Part shown: positions 50,379 through 59,840 of the stretch, one piece after another
Layout of the letters: the number at the start of each line of letters is the position of its first letter
Position numbering within the stretch: position 1 is the first letter of the stretch
Assembly: GCF_021049265.1 (NCBI RefSeq)
Contig: NZ_CP088018.1
Coordinates: forward strand, 2,294,001 to 2,358,000
Direction: 5' to 3'
DNA from: Ruania suaedae
GTDB taxonomy: Bacteria; Actinomycetota; Actinomycetes; Actinomycetales; Beutenbergiaceae
DNA: 64,000 nucleotides
Notes under the pieces: model-generated
The model's database searches: none
The model's input: the letters and a program-made list of their open reading frames with translations, nothing else
Told to the model about the DNA's origin: nothing
Translations under genes and position numbers: made by a program

Positions 50379-51634
50379 CGCGTCTCCTCGATCGCTGCGT
50401 CGGGCACCCGGGCCCGGACCCGGAAGCTCCCGTCCGGTCCGGCACCGGATTCGATGCTGCCTCCGACGGAGGCGAGCCGTTCGGACAGGCCCCGCAGCCC
50501 CGATCCCGGGCGTGGGGAGGCGAGCGGACGCACGCCGTCGTTGGCGACCTCGACGGTGGCTGCGCCGTCGGCGGAGAACAGTGAGATCGTCGCGATGCGG
50601 GCGTCGGCGTGGCGGACCACGTTCGTGACCGCCTCGCGCACGACCCACGCCAGCGCTTCCGCGGCGCGCTCCCCCACCGGAGTGCTCTCGCCGTGCACGC
50701 TCACGCTCACGCCCGCCGAACGCAGGATGTCGGTGGCGCCGGCGAGCTCGGTCGGCAGGTCGGCACGCCGGTAGCCGTCGACGACGGACCTCACCTCGCG
50801 CAGCGCGTCCTGGGAGATCTGGCGGACCTCGAGCATCTTCTCGGCGCCGCGCGGGTCACCGCGGCGTGCCAGCTCGGCAGCGAGCTCACTCGTCACCGCG
50901 ACGGTGGACAGCGTCCGGCCGAAGATGTCGTGCAGGTCCCGGGAGAAGCGCAGCCGCTCCTCGGCCACGGCGAGGCGGGCATCGACCTCCCGGCGGCGGT
51001 CGAGGTCCCAGACCACGCCGATCATCCAGGCAGCGACGCGGAAGGAGAGCACCACGCCGACCATGACGAGAGCACCGGAGATCCCGAAGGCGAGCAGCGC
51101 CGAGGCATCGCCGACGAACACGGCCACGGCGGCGCCGGACAGCGCGACCAGTGCGACCCCGATGGCCGCCAGCACCCGCGTGCGGATCATCGGAGCGGCG
51201 GCCGAGAGTGCGATGGCGAGGGGGGCGAGCAGGAGCCATCCGGCCATCCGCGCCGTCGGCACCGGCGTCGACTCCCACGGGATCGCCTGCAGCAGCACCG
51301 CGGCCAGCACCAGCAGGCTCGTGGTCGCCGCCACGAGACCCGCCACGAGCCTGCGCGGCCAGGCCCGCCGGCCCAGATAGTGATCGAGCGCGCCGGCCAG
51401 GGTGACCTCGGCGGTCACGGTCTGGGCCAGATAGGCGAGGAGGTAGAGCGGCGCGAACCAACCCGGCAGGCCCGCCTCCGCGGAGAAGCTCGCGGTCGCC
51501 AGCACGCCCACGAACGGCCCGAGCATCACGAGCACGTACAGCGACCAGCGGTTGTAGGTCTCGAACCGCTCCGGGTCGCTCTGACCCTGCCACCATCCTG
51601 ATCGCACGGGCATCACGCTACTCGTCACCACCAT
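50375..51634 (-). CDS. DesK/LiaS-type sensor histidine kinase
   Basis: The 419-residue kinase has about six transmembrane helices in residues 25-210 (LYVLVMLGPFVGVLATASF, LVLAAVLLQAIPW, VMVGVVLSFRVAAWMIGVVW), no periplasmic loop of note, then a HisKA_3 domain (RFSRDLHDIFGRTLSTVAVT) and HATPase_c. Such intramembrane-sensing kinases respond to membrane fluidity or envelope stress. Starts at ATG 51634 or 51613. It heads the kinase-regulator operon; no ABC transporter is adjacent. Confidence 0.92.
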   Translation of the reverse strand: MVVTSSVMPVRSGWWQGQSDPERFETYNRWSLYVLVMLGPFVGVLATASFSAEAGLPGWFAPLYLLAYLAQTVTAEVTLAGALDHYLGRRAWPRRLVAGLVAATTSLLVLAAVLLQAIPWESTPVPTARMAGWLLLAPLAIALSAAAPMIRTRVLAAIGVALVALSGAAVAVFVGDASALLAFGISGALVMVGVVLSFRVAAWMIGVVWDLDRRREVDARLAVAEERLRFSRDLHDIFGRTLSTVAVTSELAAELARRGDPRGAEKMLEVRQISQDALREVRSVVDGYRRADLPTELAGATDILRSAGVSVSVHGESTPVGERAAEALAWVVREAVTNVVRHADARIATISLFSADGAATVEVANDGVRPLASPRPGSGLRGLSERLASVGGSIESGAGPDGSFRVRARVPDAAIEETR

Positions 51635-51713
51635 GACCCCACCGTCGCACCGGGCCCGGGGCGCCGGTAGTGCTCCGGATCACGAGAGTTCTCGGCGCGG
51701 GCACGGGTCCGCG

Positions 51714-51727
51714 ATGACAGATGTCAT
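51714..51727. promoter_or_regulatory. Palindrome ATGACA-GA-TGTCAT, candidate response regulator operator
   Basis: Two 6-bp arms are perfect complements around GA, 80 bases upstream of the kinase start. Sites of the ATGAC...GTCAT kind are bound by DesR/LiaR-like NarL regulators, so autoregulation is plausible. Confidence 0.55.
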
Positions 51728-51732
51728 GACGA

Positions 51733-51762
51733 AGGGCGCCGGACCCGAGGGCCCGGCGCCCT
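51733..51762 (-). terminator. GC-rich hairpin downstream of murA
   Basis: AGGGCGCCGG (51733-51742) pairs with CCGGCGCCCT (51753-51762), a perfect 10-bp stem with a 10-base loop. It is about 190 bases after the murA stop and may end the murA message. Confidence 0.5.
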
Positions 51763-51949
51763 GTGGCGCGGTGCGCGGGAGAGTGGACGCACCGACGCCC
51801 GCGCCCCGGCGGGAGACAGGCACCGGGGCTACTGCGTCACGACCGGATCTCGGGGTCCGGCCGGTCGGGGTCCCGCCCGACACCCTCAGTCTGGGCAGTG
51901 AACCTGGTGATTGCCTGGGAGCAGGCTGGCAGATGCCTTGGGATCGACC

Positions 51950-53263
51950 TCAGGCGGACGTGAACTTCGCCCCGAGCGCCTCGAGCTTGCCGGCGAAGTT
52001 CTCGTAGCCGCGGTTGATCAGCTCGATGCCGCGCACGTGGGAGGTCCCGTCGGCGGCGAGGGCGGCGATCAGGTGGGAGAAGCCACCGCGTAGGTCGGGC
52101 ACCTCGATGTCGGCGGCGCGCAGCGGCGTCGGGCCGGAGACGACCGCGGAGTGGAAGAAGTTGCGCTGGCCGAACCGGCATTCGAGTCCGCCCAGGCACT
52201 CGCGGTAGACCTGGATCGTCGCACCCATCTTGCGCAGCGCCTCGGTGAACCCGAACCGGTTCTCGTACACCGTCTCGTGCACGATCGACAGGCCGGTGGC
52301 CTGGGTGAGGGCGACCACGAGCGGCTGCTGCCAGTCCGTCATGAACCCCGGGTGGACGTCGGTCTCCAGCACGATGGAGCGCAGCTCGGTGCCCGGGTGG
52401 CGGAAGCGGATCCCGTCGTCGTCGATGTCGAACTCGCCACCCACCTTCCGGAAGGTGTTGAGGAAGGTCATCATGTCGGGCTGCCGGGCCCCGCGGACGT
52501 AGACGTCACCGTGGGTGGCCAGGGCGGCGGAGGCCCAGGACGCAGCCTCGATGCGGTCGGGCAGCGCGGCGTGGGTGTAGCCGCCCAGGCGCGGGACCCC
52601 TTCCACCCGGATCACCCGGTCGGTGTCGACGGAGATGATCGCGCCCATGCGCTGCAGCACCGCGATCAGGTCCATGATCTCGGGCTCGATCGCAGCGCCG
52701 GCGAGCTCGGTGACCCCCTCCGCCCGCACGGCCGTGAGCAGCAGCTGTTCGGTCGCACCCACGCTCGGGTAGGGCAGATCCACCTTCGTCCCGCGCAGAC
52801 CGCGGGGAGCGGTGATGAGGATGCCGGTGTCGAGCTTGTCGACCTGGGCGCCGAAATGCCGCAGGATCTCCAGGTGGTAGTCGATCGGCCGGTCCCCGAT
52901 CCGGCAGCCGCCGAGGTCGGGGATGAACGCCTCACCCAGGCGGTGCAGGAGCGGCCCGCACAGCAGGATCGGGATGCGGCTGGCGCCGGCGTGGGTGTCG
53001 ATGTCGGCCTTGTGCGCGGTCTCGACGTTGCGCGGGTCCAGGCGTACGACGCCGCCCGCGACGTCCCGTTCGACCTGCACGCCGTGCAGCTGCAGCAGGC
53101 CGGCGACGACGTTCACGTCACGGATCTCGGGCACGTTGCGCAGCTCGCTGGGTTCCTCGCCCAGCAGCGCCGCCACCATCGCCTTGGAGACGAAGTTCTT
53201 CGCCCCGCGTACCGTGATCTCGCCGTGCAGCGGGGTCCCGCCGTGCACCTGCAGATGACTCAT
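51950..53263 (-). CDS. murA: UDP-N-acetylglucosamine 1-carboxyvinyltransferase
   Basis: The 437-residue enzyme transfers enolpyruvate to UDP-GlcNAc, the first committed peptidoglycan step. The active-site Cys120 is present in LGGCRIGDRPID, so the fosfomycin-binding residue is retained, unlike the Asp found in mycobacteria. Also visible: GAKNFVSKAMVAALL, HAGASRIPILLCGPL and the C-terminal RGGFSHLIAALAADG. ATG 53263 (MSHLQVHGG) is used. Upstream frame to 53410 enters leuD. It follows leuCD on the same strand. Confidence 0.96.
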   Translation of the reverse strand: MSHLQVHGGTPLHGEITVRGAKNFVSKAMVAALLGEEPSELRNVPEIRDVNVVAGLLQLHGVQVERDVAGGVVRLDPRNVETAHKADIDTHAGASRIPILLCGPLLHRLGEAFIPDLGGCRIGDRPIDYHLEILRHFGAQVDKLDTGILITAPRGLRGTKVDLPYPSVGATEQLLLTAVRAEGVTELAGAAIEPEIMDLIAVLQRMGAIISVDTDRVIRVEGVPRLGGYTHAALPDRIEAASWASAALATHGDVYVRGARQPDMMTFLNTFRKVGGEFDIDDDGIRFRHPGTELRSIVLETDVHPGFMTDWQQPLVVALTQATGLSIVHETVYENRFGFTEALRKMGATIQVYRECLGGLECRFGQRNFFHSAVVSGPTPLRAADIEVPDLRGGFSHLIAALAADGTSHVRGIELINRGYENFAGKLEALGAKFTSA

Positions 53264-53330
53264 GCCACCGTCCTCGTCGTCGTCCCCCGACCTGGTACCC
53301 GTCCGGTGGGACGGGCCAGACCAGGGTACG

Positions 53331-53969
53331 TCAGGAGGTCGAGCGGGCCGCCTCGATCTCGACGGTCGGCAGGTGCTTGGCCGGCAGCGTCCGCGGCCGC
53401 CACGGGCCACGAGTCGCCTCGAAGGCCGTGATGTCCTCCTCGTGACCGAGCGTGAGGCCGATGTCGTCCAGGCCCTCCATCAGGCGCCACCGGGTGTACT
53501 CGTCGACGTCGAAACGGGCGACGACCGCGCCGCACGTCACGGTGCGGTTCTCCAGGTCCACGGTGATCTCGGTGCCGGGCTCGGTCTCGAGCACCTTCCA
53601 GATCTGCTCGATGTCGTCCTGGGCGAGCTGGGCGGCGAGCAGGCCCTGCTTGCCGGAGTTGCCGCGGAAGATGTCCGCGAACCGCGAGGCCAGCACGGCC
53701 TTGAAGCCGTAGTCCTTGAGCGCCCAGACCGCGTGCTCGCGCGAGGAGCCGGTGCCGAAGTCGGGTCCGGCCACCAGCACCGAGCCCGAGCGGTAGGCGT
53801 CCTGGTTCAGCACGAAGTCCGGGTTCCCGCGCCAGGCGGCGAACAGCGCGTCCTCGAAGCCGGTGCGCGTGACGCGCTTGAGGTAGACGGCGGGGATGAT
53901 CTGGTCGGTGTCGACGTTGCTGCGGCGTAGCGGAACCCCGACGCCGGTGTGCGTGGCGAACTTCTCCAT
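53331..53969 (-). CDS. leuD: 3-isopropylmalate dehydratase small subunit
   Basis: The 212-residue swivel-domain subunit pairs with LeuC to isomerise 2- and 3-isopropylmalate in leucine synthesis. The family signatures [32 protein letters not shown] and [15 protein letters not shown] are intact. ATG 53969 follows leuC by 26 bases with AGGAGA-type RBS. The hupB gene sometimes found next is absent. Confidence 0.97.
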   Translation of the reverse strand: MEKFATHTGVGVPLRRSNVDTDQIIPAVYLKRVTRTGFEDALFAAWRGNPDFVLNQDAYRSGSVLVAGPDFGTGSSREHAVWALKDYGFKAVLASRFADIFRGNSGKQGLLAAQLAQDDIEQIWKVLETEPGTEITVDLENRTVTCGAVVARFDVDEYTRWRLMEGLDDIGLTLGHEEDITAFEATRGPWRPRTLPAKHLPTVEIEAARSTS

Positions 53970-53995
53970 GGTCTTTCTCCTGACGATTCTCGGGC

Positions 53996-55477
53996 TCAGA
54001 CCTGCAGCGGCACGCGCGGGTCGAGCGGGGCCAGCGGGGTTCCGTCGAACGAGGTGAGGTCGACGTCAGCGCCCAGGTCCAGATCCGCCAGCGAGGACAG
54101 GGTGCCGCGGATGGCCGTGGCGGCAGCGACCAGCGGGGAGACCAGGTGGGTACGCCCACCCTTGCCCTGGCGGCCCTCGAAGTTGCGGTTGGAGGTGGAG
54201 GCAGAGCGTTCCCCCGGCGCGAGCTGGTCGGGGTTCATGCCCAGGCACATCGAGCAGCCGGCGTTACGCCACTCGGCGCCGAAGTCCAGGAAGATCTCGT
54301 CCAGACCCTCGGCCTCGGCCTGCAGGCGCACGCGCGCCGAGGCGGGGACCACGAGCACGCGGACGCTCTCGGCCTTCGTGCGGCCCTGGAGCACCTTGGC
54401 CACCGAGCGCAGGTCCTCGATCCGGCCGTTGGTGCATGAACCGATGAAAACGGTGTCGACGGCGATCTCGCGCAGCGGCATCCCGGGCACCAGGCCCATG
54501 TACTCGACCGCGCGCTCGGCGGCGACGCGCTCGTTCTCGTCGGCGATCTCCTCCGGGACCGGCACGTTCGCGCTCAGCGGCAGGCCCTGGCCGGGGTTGG
54601 TGCCCCAGGTGACGAAGGGCTCCAGGTCGGAGGCCTCGATGACGACCTCGGTGTCGAAGACCGCGTCGTCATCGCTGCGCAGCGTCTTCCAGTACTCGAC
54701 GGCCTCGTCCCAGTCGGCGCCCTCCGGAGCGTGCGGGCGGCCCTGGAGGTAGTCGAAGGTGGTCTGATCCGGGGCGATCATGCCCGCGCGGGCGCCGGCC
54801 TCGATCGACATGTTGCAGACCGTCATCCGCGCCTCCATGGAGAGCCTGCGGATGGCCTCACCGCGGTACTCGAGCACATACCCCTGCCCGCCGCCGGTTC
54901 CGATCTTGGCGATGATCGCCAGGATGATGTCCTTCGAGGTCGCACCCGGGGGCAGGTCACCGTTGACGGTGATCGCCATCGTCTTGAAGGGGGCCAGCGG
55001 CAGCGTCTGCGTGGCGAGCACGTGCTCGACCTCGGAGGTGCCGATGCCGAAGGCGAGCGCACCGAAGGCGCCGTGGGTGGAGGTGTGGGAGTCGCCGCAG
55101 ACGACGGTCAGGCCGGGCATGGTCAGCCCGAGCTGGGGGCCCACCTGGTGCACGATGCCCTGGTCGGCGTCACCGAGGGAGTGGATGCGCACACCGAACT
55201 CCTCGGCGTTCGCCCGCAGGGTGTCGATCTGGGTGCGACTGGTCAGGTCCGCGATCGGCAGATCGATGTCGACCGTCGGGGTGTTGTGGTCCTCGGTGGC
55301 CAGCGTCAGGTCCGGGCGGCGCACCGTGCGGCCCGCCAGCCGCAGCCCCTCGAAGGCCTGCGGACTGGTCACCTCGTGCACGAGGTGAAGATCGATGTAG
55401 AGCAGGTCCGGAGCACCGTCGGTACCCTTGCGGACCACGTGGTCCTGCCAGACCTTCTCGGCCAGCGTTCCAGCCAT
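53996..55477 (-). CDS. leuC: 3-isopropylmalate dehydratase large subunit
   Basis: The 493-residue aconitase-family subunit binds a 4Fe-4S cluster via Cys in [14 protein letters not shown] and the CxxC of [12 protein letters not shown]. Substrate motifs include [23 protein letters not shown] 55477 is chosen over GTG 55486 because AGAAGG lies 8 bases upstream. Divergent from ndgR with the operator region between; it is expected to be under NdgR control, as in other actinobacteria. Confidence 0.97.
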   Translation of the reverse strand: MAGTLAEKVWQDHVVRKGTDGAPDLLYIDLHLVHEVTSPQAFEGLRLAGRTVRRPDLTLATEDHNTPTVDIDLPIADLTSRTQIDTLRANAEEFGVRIHSLGDADQGIVHQVGPQLGLTMPGLTVVCGDSHTSTHGAFGALAFGIGTSEVEHVLATQTLPLAPFKTMAITVNGDLPPGATSKDIILAIIAKIGTGGGQGYVLEYRGEAIRRLSMEARMTVCNMSIEAGARAGMIAPDQTTFDYLQGRPHAPEGADWDEAVEYWKTLRSDDDAVFDTEVVIEASDLEPFVTWGTNPGQGLPLSANVPVPEEIADENERVAAERAVEYMGLVPGMPLREIAVDTVFIGSCTNGRIEDLRSVAKVLQGRTKAESVRVLVVPASARVRLQAEAEGLDEIFLDFGAEWRNAGCSMCLGMNPDQLAPGERSASTSNRNFEGRQGKGGRTHLVSPLVAAATAIRGTLSSLADLDLGADVDLTSFDGTPLAPLDPRVPLQV

Positions 55478-55543
55478 GCGTGTCACCTTCTTCGTTCGTG
55501 GGCCCCTGGGGTGGCGGGGCCGGTTCCGCCTGGGTCGAAGTCC

Positions 55544-55569
55544 GAGACTTGCAGTCTCACGCTGTGAGA
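55544..55569. promoter_or_regulatory. NdgR-type operator region between leuC and ndgR
   Basis: Two overlapping inverted repeats: GAGAC-N5-GTCTC (55544-55558) and TCTCAC-GCT-GTGAGA (55555-55569). They lie 16-41 bases upstream of the ndgR start and about 67-92 bases upstream of leuC, fitting autoregulation plus leuCD control. Confidence 0.65.
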
Positions 55570-55584
55570 TGGCAGTATCGACCT

Positions 55585-56307
55585 ATGGACAACTCTAGCG
55601 GAGTCGGCGTCCTCGACAAAGCCGCGATCGTCCTGGGCGCCCTCGAGGCCGGCCCGGCGACGCTGGCACAGCTGGTCGCCGCGACCCACCTGGCTCGCCC
55701 CACGGCACACCGCCTCGCCGTGGCGCTCGAGCACCACCGATTCGTCGCCCGCGACATGCAGGGACGGTTCGTGCTCGGCCCGCGCCTGGCCGAGCTGGCC
55801 TCCGCCGCCGGCGAGGATCGGTTGCTCGCGGCCGCGGGATCGGTGCTGCTCGCGCTGCGCGACCACACCGGGGAGAGTGCCCAGCTGTTCCGCCGCCAGG
55901 CCGATCAGCGCATCTGCGTGGCCGCCGCCGAGAAGCAGATGGGCCTGCGGGACTCCATCCCGGTCGGTGCCACGCTGTCGATGCTGGCGGGTTCGGCTGC
56001 ACAGGTGCTGCTTGCCTGGGAGGAGCCGGACCGGCTGCACCGCGGGCTGCACGGCGCCAAGTTCACTGCCACGATCCTGTCGGGGGTGCGCCGGCGCGGC
56101 TGGGCCCAGAGCGTCAGCGAGCGTGAGATCGGCGTGGCCTCGGTCTCGGCGCCGGTGCGTGGGCCGTCGGGACGGGTGATCGCGGCAGTCTCGGTCTCCG
56201 GTCCGATCGAGCGGATGACCCGCCAGCCCGGGCGGTTGCACGCCAACGCCGTGATGGCGGCGGCGAACCGGCTCAGTGACGTGCTGCGCACCGGCGACAA
56301 CGACTGA
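55585..56307 (+). CDS. ndgR: IclR-family regulator NdgR
   Basis: The 240-residue regulator has an N-terminal winged HTH (GPATLAQLVAATHLARPTAH) and an IclR effector domain (RICVAAAEKQMGLRDSIPVG, VASVSAPVRGPSGRVIAAVS). Location divergent from leuCD is the hallmark of NdgR/LtbR, which controls leucine and other amino-acid genes. ATG 55585 is used. The close A/T-rich TATCGACCT just before the ATG and no obvious RBS would fit a leaderless message. Confidence 0.93.
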   Translation: MDNSSGVGVLDKAAIVLGALEAGPATLAQLVAATHLARPTAHRLAVALEHHRFVARDMQGRFVLGPRLAELASAAGEDRLLAAAGSVLLALRDHTGESAQLFRRQADQRICVAAAEKQMGLRDSIPVGATLSMLAGSAAQVLLAWEEPDRLHRGLHGAKFTATILSGVRRRGWAQSVSEREIGVASVSAPVRGPSGRVIAAVSVSGPIERMTRQPGRLHANAVMAAANRLSDVLRTGDND

Positions 56308-56321
56308 CGGACGGCGGCCTC

Positions 56322-58271
56322 TCAGTCGGATCCGAGGAACTCGGCCATCAGCGGCCCGGCGGCACCGGCGCCGTCGGAGCCCTCCTCCAGGAAGACGGCG
56401 ACCGCCAGGTCGTCCTGCGCAGCGATCATCCAGGCGTGCGTGCCGCCGTCGTACTCGGCGGTGCCGGTCTTGGCGAGCAGGTCACCGTTGTCGCTCACGT
56501 CCGCGAGCGCCTGGCTCGCCGTGCCGTCGGTCACGACGGCGCGCATCGCCTGCCGTAGCAGGGTCGCCTCGGTCTCGGTGAGTGGTGTGGGCACGTCCTG
56601 CTCTGCCTGCGCCGTCTCGCGGAACTCGTCGGTGTCGACCAGGACCGGCGTGACGGCGTGGCCGGCGCTGATCGAGGCGGCCACGGTGGCCATGGCCAGT
56701 GGTGAGGCAAGCACCTGGCCCTGACCGATGAGGCCGGCCGCGTGGAGGGTGCCCTCGGCTTCCGTCGGCACCGAGCCGAGCCACACCGGATAGCCCAGGC
56801 CCTCCAGCTCACCGCGACCCAGGCCGAGGCTGGCGGCCGCGTCAGCCAGATCGGCGGCGGTGATCTCGTCCCGCACCGACATCAGCGCCGTGTTGCAGGA
56901 CTGGGCAATCACCTGCTCGAGGGTGATATCGCCGAGGGCGGACTCCGGGTACCCGGGGTAGTTCTCGAACTCGCGTCCGTTCACGGTGAGGGTGTCGGTG
57001 CAGGCGAGGCTGTCATCGAGGTCCATGCCGGAGCGGAGCAGCGCGAGCAGGGTGACGACCTTGAACGTCGAGCCGGGCGCGTACTGGCCGAGAGTGGCGG
57101 TCGACCACCCGTTGCTCGCGGCGCTGCTGGAGGCGGCCAGCACATTGCCGGTCCCGGGTTCGATCGCCACCAGGCCGGCGGGCACGTCGAGCCCGTCCAC
57201 GAGCTGCTCGGCCCGTAGCTGCATGTCCTCGTCGAGGGTGGTGCGCAACGGCTCCCCCTGCACGGCCTCGGAGGTGTACAGCTCGGTGGTTTCCTCCCCC
57301 GCCGTGGCGGTGATCGTCAGGCCGCCGAACCCCCGCAGCTGCTCGTCGTAGGCGAGCTGCAGGCCGGCCAGGCCGACCTGATCGCCCTCGGCGATCGCGC
57401 CGTCGGATGCCTCGATGATCTCCCCGGTGGCGGTGCCGACGCGCCCGAGGATGGAGTAGGCGAAGTACTCCGTCGGGCCCATCTGCCGCTCATCGCCGAC
57501 CAGGTTCACGCCATCGATCCCTCGCACGTCCTCCACCTCGGGGGCGTCCTGCGATACGACCACCGCCACCACGAAGGCACGCTCCCCGGCGGCGAGCACC
57601 CGGTCGGCGTAGGCCTGCGGGTCCTCGAGGTCGAGCGCCTCGGCGAGCTCGATCGCCTGGTCCTCCCAGTCCTCGGACTCGATGTAGGTCTTGTCGATGC
57701 CCACGCGGTAGACATCGATGGCCGTGACGAGCACCTCATCGTCACGCCCGAGCACCTCCCCGCGTGGCGCCTCGGACTGCTCGACGGTGAGCACGCCGTC
57801 GTCCCCGAGCTCCGGGGCGAGGACGGAGCGCTGCCAGTCGACGACGTAGCTGCTCTCGTCGCTCGAGACGAGATGGACCGAGGCCGGGTAGGTCCAGTCC
57901 TCCTCGGTACCGGGCACGTCCCAGGTCCAGGTCAGGGCCGCATCGGCCGCCATGGAACCGTCGTCCTCCTCATACGGCGTGGAGGACCAGGTGACCTCGA
58001 CGACGTGCGGGACCAGCGCCGTCAGGTCCCCGAGCACCTCCTCGTACTGCTCGGCGGCCCGGGACGCGTCGTCCTCCGCCAGCGGCGCCGCGGTGAGGTC
58101 GCCGTCCGAGAGCGCGGTGGCGAGCGCCTCGGCAGCGTCGACGTGCGGGGTGGCCGGCTCCTGCGGCTCGGGGTCGGAGTCCGAGCAGGCGGCGAGCGCG
58201 AGCGAGGCGGAGGCGAACGCCGCGAGTGCCGGCATCCTCCGGGAAGATCGCTGCGCCGTCGGGGTGACCAT
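56322..58271 (-). CDS. Lipoprotein penicillin-binding protein with NTF2-like domain
   Basis: The 649-residue protein starts with a lipoprotein-type signal (LALAACSDSDPEP). An NTF2-like MecA-N domain (about 45-165), a PBP dimerisation domain (from SEAPRGEVLGRDDEV) and a transpeptidase domain follow. Active-site motifs are SxxK in PGSTFKVVTL, SxN in AQSCNTAL and KTG in AKTGTAEYDGGTHAW. It should cross-link peptidoglycan outside the membrane. ATG 58271. Lipid anchoring rather than a TM anchor is a feature of the MecA-N subgroup. It converges on ndgR. Confidence 0.94.
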   Translation of the reverse strand: MVTPTAQRSSRRMPALAAFASASLALAACSDSDPEPQEPATPHVDAAEALATALSDGDLTAAPLAEDDASRAAEQYEEVLGDLTALVPHVVEVTWSSTPYEEDDGSMAADAALTWTWDVPGTEEDWTYPASVHLVSSDESSYVVDWQRSVLAPELGDDGVLTVEQSEAPRGEVLGRDDEVLVTAIDVYRVGIDKTYIESEDWEDQAIELAEALDLEDPQAYADRVLAAGERAFVVAVVVSQDAPEVEDVRGIDGVNLVGDERQMGPTEYFAYSILGRVGTATGEIIEASDGAIAEGDQVGLAGLQLAYDEQLRGFGGLTITATAGEETTELYTSEAVQGEPLRTTLDEDMQLRAEQLVDGLDVPAGLVAIEPGTGNVLAASSSAASNGWSTATLGQYAPGSTFKVVTLLALLRSGMDLDDSLACTDTLTVNGREFENYPGYPESALGDITLEQVIAQSCNTALMSVRDEITAADLADAAASLGLGRGELEGLGYPVWLGSVPTEAEGTLHAAGLIGQGQVLASPLAMATVAASISAGHAVTPVLVDTDEFRETAQAEQDVPTPLTETEATLLRQAMRAVVTDGTASQALADVSDNGDLLAKTGTAEYDGGTHAWMIAAQDDLAVAVFLEEGSDGAGAAGPLMAEFLGSD

Positions 58272-58325
58272 GGTCCTACGGTAGCCGCGGGACCTGACAG
58301 CGCCGGAGCACGACACAATGACGTC

Positions 58326-58871
58326 ATGGCTACGCAGTACACCGAGATCACCGACCGGCTGCGCACCTTCATCGAGGCGCAGCAGCTGTTCTTCGTGGGC
58401 ACGGCCGCGAGCGAGGGACGCGTGAACGTCTCCCCCAAGGGCCTGGACTCCTTGCGGGTCCTCGCCCCGACGCAGGTGGTGTGGTTGAACGGCACCGGCA
58501 GCGGCAACGAGACGGCCGCACACGTGCTCGAGGACCCGCGGATGACGGTGATGTTCTGCTCCTTCGAGCGTCAGCCGATGATCCTTCGGTTGTACGGGAC
58601 CGCCCGCGCCGTGCACGAGCCCGACGCCGACTGGGAGGAGCTCTACGGCCTCTTCCCGCCCATGCGCGGGGCCCGGAACATCTTCGCGCTCGACATCGAC
58701 CTGGTGCAGACCTCCTGCGGGTACGGGGTCCCGTTCTACGAGTTCGAGGGCGAACGGCCCCTCATGGACTCGTGGGCGGCGAAGAAGGGCGAGGACGGTC
58801 TCGTCGAGTACCGGCAGACCAGGAACCGCGCCAGCATCGACGGCTTCCCCACAGGGCTTCCACCCGCCTGA
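58326..58871 (+). CDS. Pyridoxamine 5'-phosphate oxidase-fold protein
   Basis: The 181-residue protein fits the split-barrel flavin-binding family: FFVGTAASEGRVNVSPKG, VVWLNGTGSGNETAAHVLED, MTVMFCSFERQPMILRLYG. Members include F420- or FMN-dependent reductases; no PNPOx catalytic set is evident. ATG 58326, divergent from the PBP gene by 54 bp. Confidence 0.88.
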   Translation: MATQYTEITDRLRTFIEAQQLFFVGTAASEGRVNVSPKGLDSLRVLAPTQVVWLNGTGSGNETAAHVLEDPRMTVMFCSFERQPMILRLYGTARAVHEPDADWEELYGLFPPMRGARNIFALDIDLVQTSCGYGVPFYEFEGERPLMDSWAAKKGEDGLVEYRQTRNRASIDGFPTGLPPA

Positions 58872-59070
58872 AAACACCTGGCCCACTCCGGTCGGAGGCG
58901 GATACGCTGGCACGGCCACCACCCAGGTGGCGAACGAGAGGACGCACGTGCGAGGGAGAGCCGAGGTGGCCCCCAGGGCCTGCTCCAGGCCGGCCTGCCC
59001 CCGCGCCCGGTGCTGAGAACCGGCGGTCGGGCGCGGCGCTGAGCCATGCCCACCGACTGGAGAACCCCTC

Positions 59071-59568
59071 ATGAACCCCCTCACGGACCCACAGATCCGT
59101 CGCGCCCTCGTCAACACCACCCGTGGCGAGGCCAACCGCGCCGTCCTACCCGACCTCGCCGCGCTCGACTGGGAGCGTCTGGACTACCTGGGCTGGCGCG
59201 ACCCGAAAGCGCCCCTGAACGCCTACGTCGCCCTCGAGCTCGACGGCGAACCCATCGCCATTGCCCTACGAGCCCCGGAGAAGGGTGGCAAGCACCGCAA
59301 GGCCATGTGTGCCTGGTGCGAGGACATCGTGGCCGTGGACGACGTCAGCCTCTACGTCGCACCTCGGGCCGGCGCTGCCGGTCGTCGCGGCGACACCATC
59401 GGCACGCTCGTGTGCACCGACTTCCTCTGCTCGAAGAACGTGCGACGACGGCCCACCCGCACGGAGGCCTCCTCCGCCGAGGATCGTGCCCGGCTGATCG
59501 CCGGCAGGATCGCCGGCCTGCAGGAACGCTCGGCGCGCTTCGTGGCCGAGGTGTGTCGCATGCGCTGA
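59071..59568 (+). CDS. FBP domain (FusB/FusC-like, EF-G-binding) protein
   Basis: The 165-residue protein has a helical N terminus and a C-terminal treble-clef zinc finger (MCAWCEDI and CTDFLCSKNVRR, four Cys), the layout of the FBP_C/FusB family that binds EF-G and releases it from the ribosome. In actinobacteria these are chromosomal and may not give fusidic acid resistance. ATG 59071. It ends before a terminator and two tRNA genes. The 199 bases upstream (58872-59070) show no other gene. Confidence 0.83.
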   Translation: MNPLTDPQIRRALVNTTRGEANRAVLPDLAALDWERLDYLGWRDPKAPLNAYVALELDGEPIAIALRAPEKGGKHRKAMCAWCEDIVAVDDVSLYVAPRAGAAGRRGDTIGTLVCTDFLCSKNVRRRPTRTEASSAEDRARLIAGRIAGLQERSARFVAEVCRMR

Positions 59569-59603
59569 TCTCGCGTCCCGTTCCGGGTCTGCCCGGACAC
59601 GAC

Positions 59604-59634
59604 GAAGGCCCCCGCTCGATGAGCGGGGGCCTTC
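59604..59634. terminator. Bidirectional intrinsic terminator
   Basis: GAAGGCCCCCGCTC (59604-59617) pairs with 59621-59634, a perfect 14-bp stem with a GAT loop. It separates the FBP gene (plus) from tRNA-Glu (minus) and can serve both. Confidence 0.9.
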
Positions 59635-59639
59635 CGGTG

Positions 59640-59712
59640 TAGCCCCGACCGGATTCGAACCGGCGCTACCGCCTTGAGAGGGCGGCGTCCTAGGCCACTA
59701 GACGACGGGGCC
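59640..59712 (-). tRNA. tRNA-Glu (CUC)
   Basis: The 73-base cloverleaf is complete: acceptor GGCCCCG/CGGGGCT with a G-U at the end, D arm GTC...GAC, anticodon loop with CTC, T loop TTCGAAT. CCA is not encoded. It lies downstream of tRNA-Gln on the same strand. Confidence 0.95.
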
Positions 59713-59768
59713 GAGCAAACACAGGGAATCGTACCGGACTCCGGAGAGTGACCCGGGACGATTCTCCG

Positions 59769-59840
59769 CTGGGGTACCAGGACTCGAACCTAGACTAACT
59801 GTACCAGAAACAGTCGTGCTGCCGATTACACCATACCCCA
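59769..59840 (-). tRNA. tRNA-Gln (CUG)
   Basis: The 72-base cloverleaf has acceptor TGGGGTA/TACCCCA, anticodon loop TTCTGGT with CTG, T arm GTTCGAGTC. Discriminator G, no encoded CCA. It is 56 bases from tRNA-Glu. If GluRS is non-discriminating, both tRNAs may be charged by the adjacent gltX product, with GatCAB correcting the Gln. Confidence 0.95.

Larger units (their letters stand above)
51635..51949. other. Intergenic region murA 3' end / kinase promoter
   Basis: These 315 bases hold the palindrome at 51714-51727 and the hairpin at 51733-51762, described separately. The rest (51763-51949) is GC-rich and shows no convincing coding sequence, tRNA or known RNA motif. Confidence 0.6.

Noticed and set aside
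58872-59070. A small gene upstream of the FBP protein.
   Set aside because: The frames here lack an RBS and recognisable sequence; the region looks like a promoter/leader.
59604-59840. An attachment site or integrated element at the tRNA genes.
   Set aside because: No integrase and no repeated tRNA 3' end is visible on either side within the window.
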